From an uncultured Polyangiaceae bacterium (GTDB taxonomy: Bacteria > Myxococcota_A > Polyangia > Polyangiales > Houyiibacteriaceae): a stretch of 6,338 bases of DNA. Shown here in pieces: positions 5,603-6,338 of this stretch. Positions within the stretch are counted from its first letter, which is position 1. The number at the start of each line of letters is the position of its first letter. Location: positions 1-6,338 of the forward strand of contig CAMYJN010000149.1 in assembly GCA_947258625.1 (NCBI GenBank), in the 5' to 3' direction. A program made the translations under genes and the position numbers. A model generated the notes under the pieces. It was not told the DNA's origin. It saw nothing but the letters and a program-made list of their open reading frames with translations, and did no database searches.

Positions 5603-6313
5603 ATGGAGTGGACCGAAGCAACAGAGTTGATCGACGGCGACCTCGAGGGCCGCGTGGTGTTCACCTGCGAGCACGCCTCCGCGGCGCTTCCCGCGCCTTG
5701 GACCTGGCCACATGAAGACCGCTGGCTCGTCGACACGCACTGGGCGAGCGACATTGGCGCTGCCGACTTCACGCGACGGGTCGCCACCCTCATGAACGCG
5801 CCAGCCGCGCTCTCTTGTTTCTCGCGGCTTCTGGTCGATCCGAACCGGCCGCTCGACTCGGATACCTTGTTTCGGGAGAACGCCGAGGGCAGGACGGTTC
5901 ACCTGAACGAAGCGCTCCTCGAGGCAGAGCGAATCCTCCGAATTGAGCGCTTCTACGAGCCCTATCACGCCGCGGTCAGCTCCATCGTTGAGCGTAGCGC
6001 CTGCGACACGGTGTTCTCAATCCACACCTTCACCAACGACTACGAAGGCGAGAAGCGGCACCTGGAGGTTGGGGTCCTGTTCGACGACGACGAGGAGCCG
6101 GCCTACCGGCTCGTCCGGCACCTCGCAGACGCCGGCTTTCACGTGGCGGCGAACGAACCATGGTCGGGCAAAATCGGCCTCGCCTACTCGCCCGTGCGTC
6201 ACGCCCAGGAATTCGGCCGTTGCGCGCTCGAAATCGAGGCGCGCCAAGACCTGATCGTCGACGAGTCGTTTGCCGGGAGGCTTGCGGAAGCGCTCTCGAG
6301 CTTCTTCTCCTAG
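5603..6313 (+). CDS. N-formylglutamate amidohydrolase family protein
   Basis: 236 residues matching the N-formylglutamate amidohydrolase (HutG-type, FGase) family over nearly the full length. Landmarks in order are VVFTCEHASAALP (18-30), the DTHWASDIGA region (44-53) with candidate metal ligands, SRLLVDPNRPLDS (74-86), FYEPYH (117-122), SIHTF (139-143), NEPWSGK (184-190) and ALEIEARQDLI (208-218). The characterised enzyme hydrolyses N-formyl-L-glutamate to formate and glutamate in histidine breakdown. No hut gene is visible here, and many stand-alone members have unknown substrates, so the family name is safer than hutG. There is no signal peptide, so the protein should be cytoplasmic. The ATG at 5603 was chosen because homology starts just after it. 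It lacks a Shine-Dalgarno and has TACAAT 7 bases upstream. The gene is read divergently from the tail-anchored protein gene. Confidence 0.88.
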   Translation: MEWTEATELIDGDLEGRVVFTCEHASAALPAPWTWPHEDRWLVDTHWASDIGAADFTRRVATLMNAPAALSCFSRLLVDPNRPLDSDTLFRENAEGRTVHLNEALLEAERILRIERFYEPYHAAVSSIVERSACDTVFSIHTFTNDYEGEKRHLEVGVLFDDDEEPAYRLVRHLADAGFHVAANEPWSGKIGLAYSPVRHAQEFGRCALEIEARQDLIVDESFAGRLAEALSSFFS

Positions 6314-6323
6314 GCTTGCGCTC

Positions 6324-6338
6324 ATGCGTCGACTTCGC
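6324..6338 (+). CDS. Possible start of a next gene (five codons only)
   Basis: An ATG 10 bases after the amidohydrolase stop begins MRRLR and runs off the window. A basic start of this kind would suit a signal peptide or any short-spaced operon gene. Five codons and no clear Shine-Dalgarno cannot establish a gene. Confidence 0.25.

Noticed and set aside
1..6338. tRNA, rRNA, CRISPR, insertion sequence, toxin-antitoxin or phage-defence genes
   Set aside because: No repeat-spacer pattern, terminal inverted repeats, transposase, nuclease or toxin motifs were seen on either strand.

Overview
The window is high-GC, tightly packed bacterial chromosome. Codon use, the predominance of TPR proteins and a stand-alone acyl-CoA mutase large subunit suggest a deltaproteobacterium in the broad sense, perhaps Myxococcota. 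That assignment is inference; no marker gene in the window proves it. There is no RNA gene, CRISPR array, insertion sequence or prophage gene, and no non-coding gap exceeds about 100 bases.

Layout. On the minus strand, a short DUF72 (YecE-like) gene (340-987) is followed three bases later by the 5' part of an RluA/RluD-family pseudouridine synthase gene that runs off the left edge (1-336). A 99-base divergent gap (988-1086) separates this pair from a plus-strand run of four genes: a single-pass membrane TPR protein (1087-2475), a small two-helix membrane protein (2488-2805), a soluble four-repeat TPR protein (2816-3334) and a coenzyme-B12-dependent acyl-CoA mutase catalytic subunit (3347-5059). 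The mutase gene converges, with only 6 bases between stop codons, on a minus-strand gene for a Pro/Arg-rich protein with a C-terminal membrane anchor (5066-5518). A second divergent gap (5519-5602) leads to a plus-strand N-formylglutamate amidohydrolase-family gene (5603-6313). A possible next start codon lies at the right edge.

How the genes work together. The four-gene run has gaps of 10 to 12 bases and is probably at least partly co-transcribed. The membrane TPR protein, the small membrane protein and the soluble TPR protein could form one envelope-associated scaffold, but the sequence does not show this directly. The mutase lacks the C-terminal B12-binding domain and so needs a separate small subunit, which is not in the window. 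Its two substrate-discriminating positions are Phe100 and Gln218, the isobutyryl-CoA mutase pair, where methylmalonyl-CoA mutase has Tyr and Arg.

Two points deserve a second look. One is the Phe/Gln signature in a protein that would normally be labelled methylmalonyl-CoA mutase. The other is a recurrent start-site layout: genes at presumed transcript starts carry a -10-like hexamer only 7 to 14 bases before the start codon and have no good Shine-Dalgarno, while the two inner operon genes at 2816 and 3347 have strong ones. This fits leaderless or near-leaderless transcripts. I found no defence, mobile or otherwise clearly novel multi-gene system.
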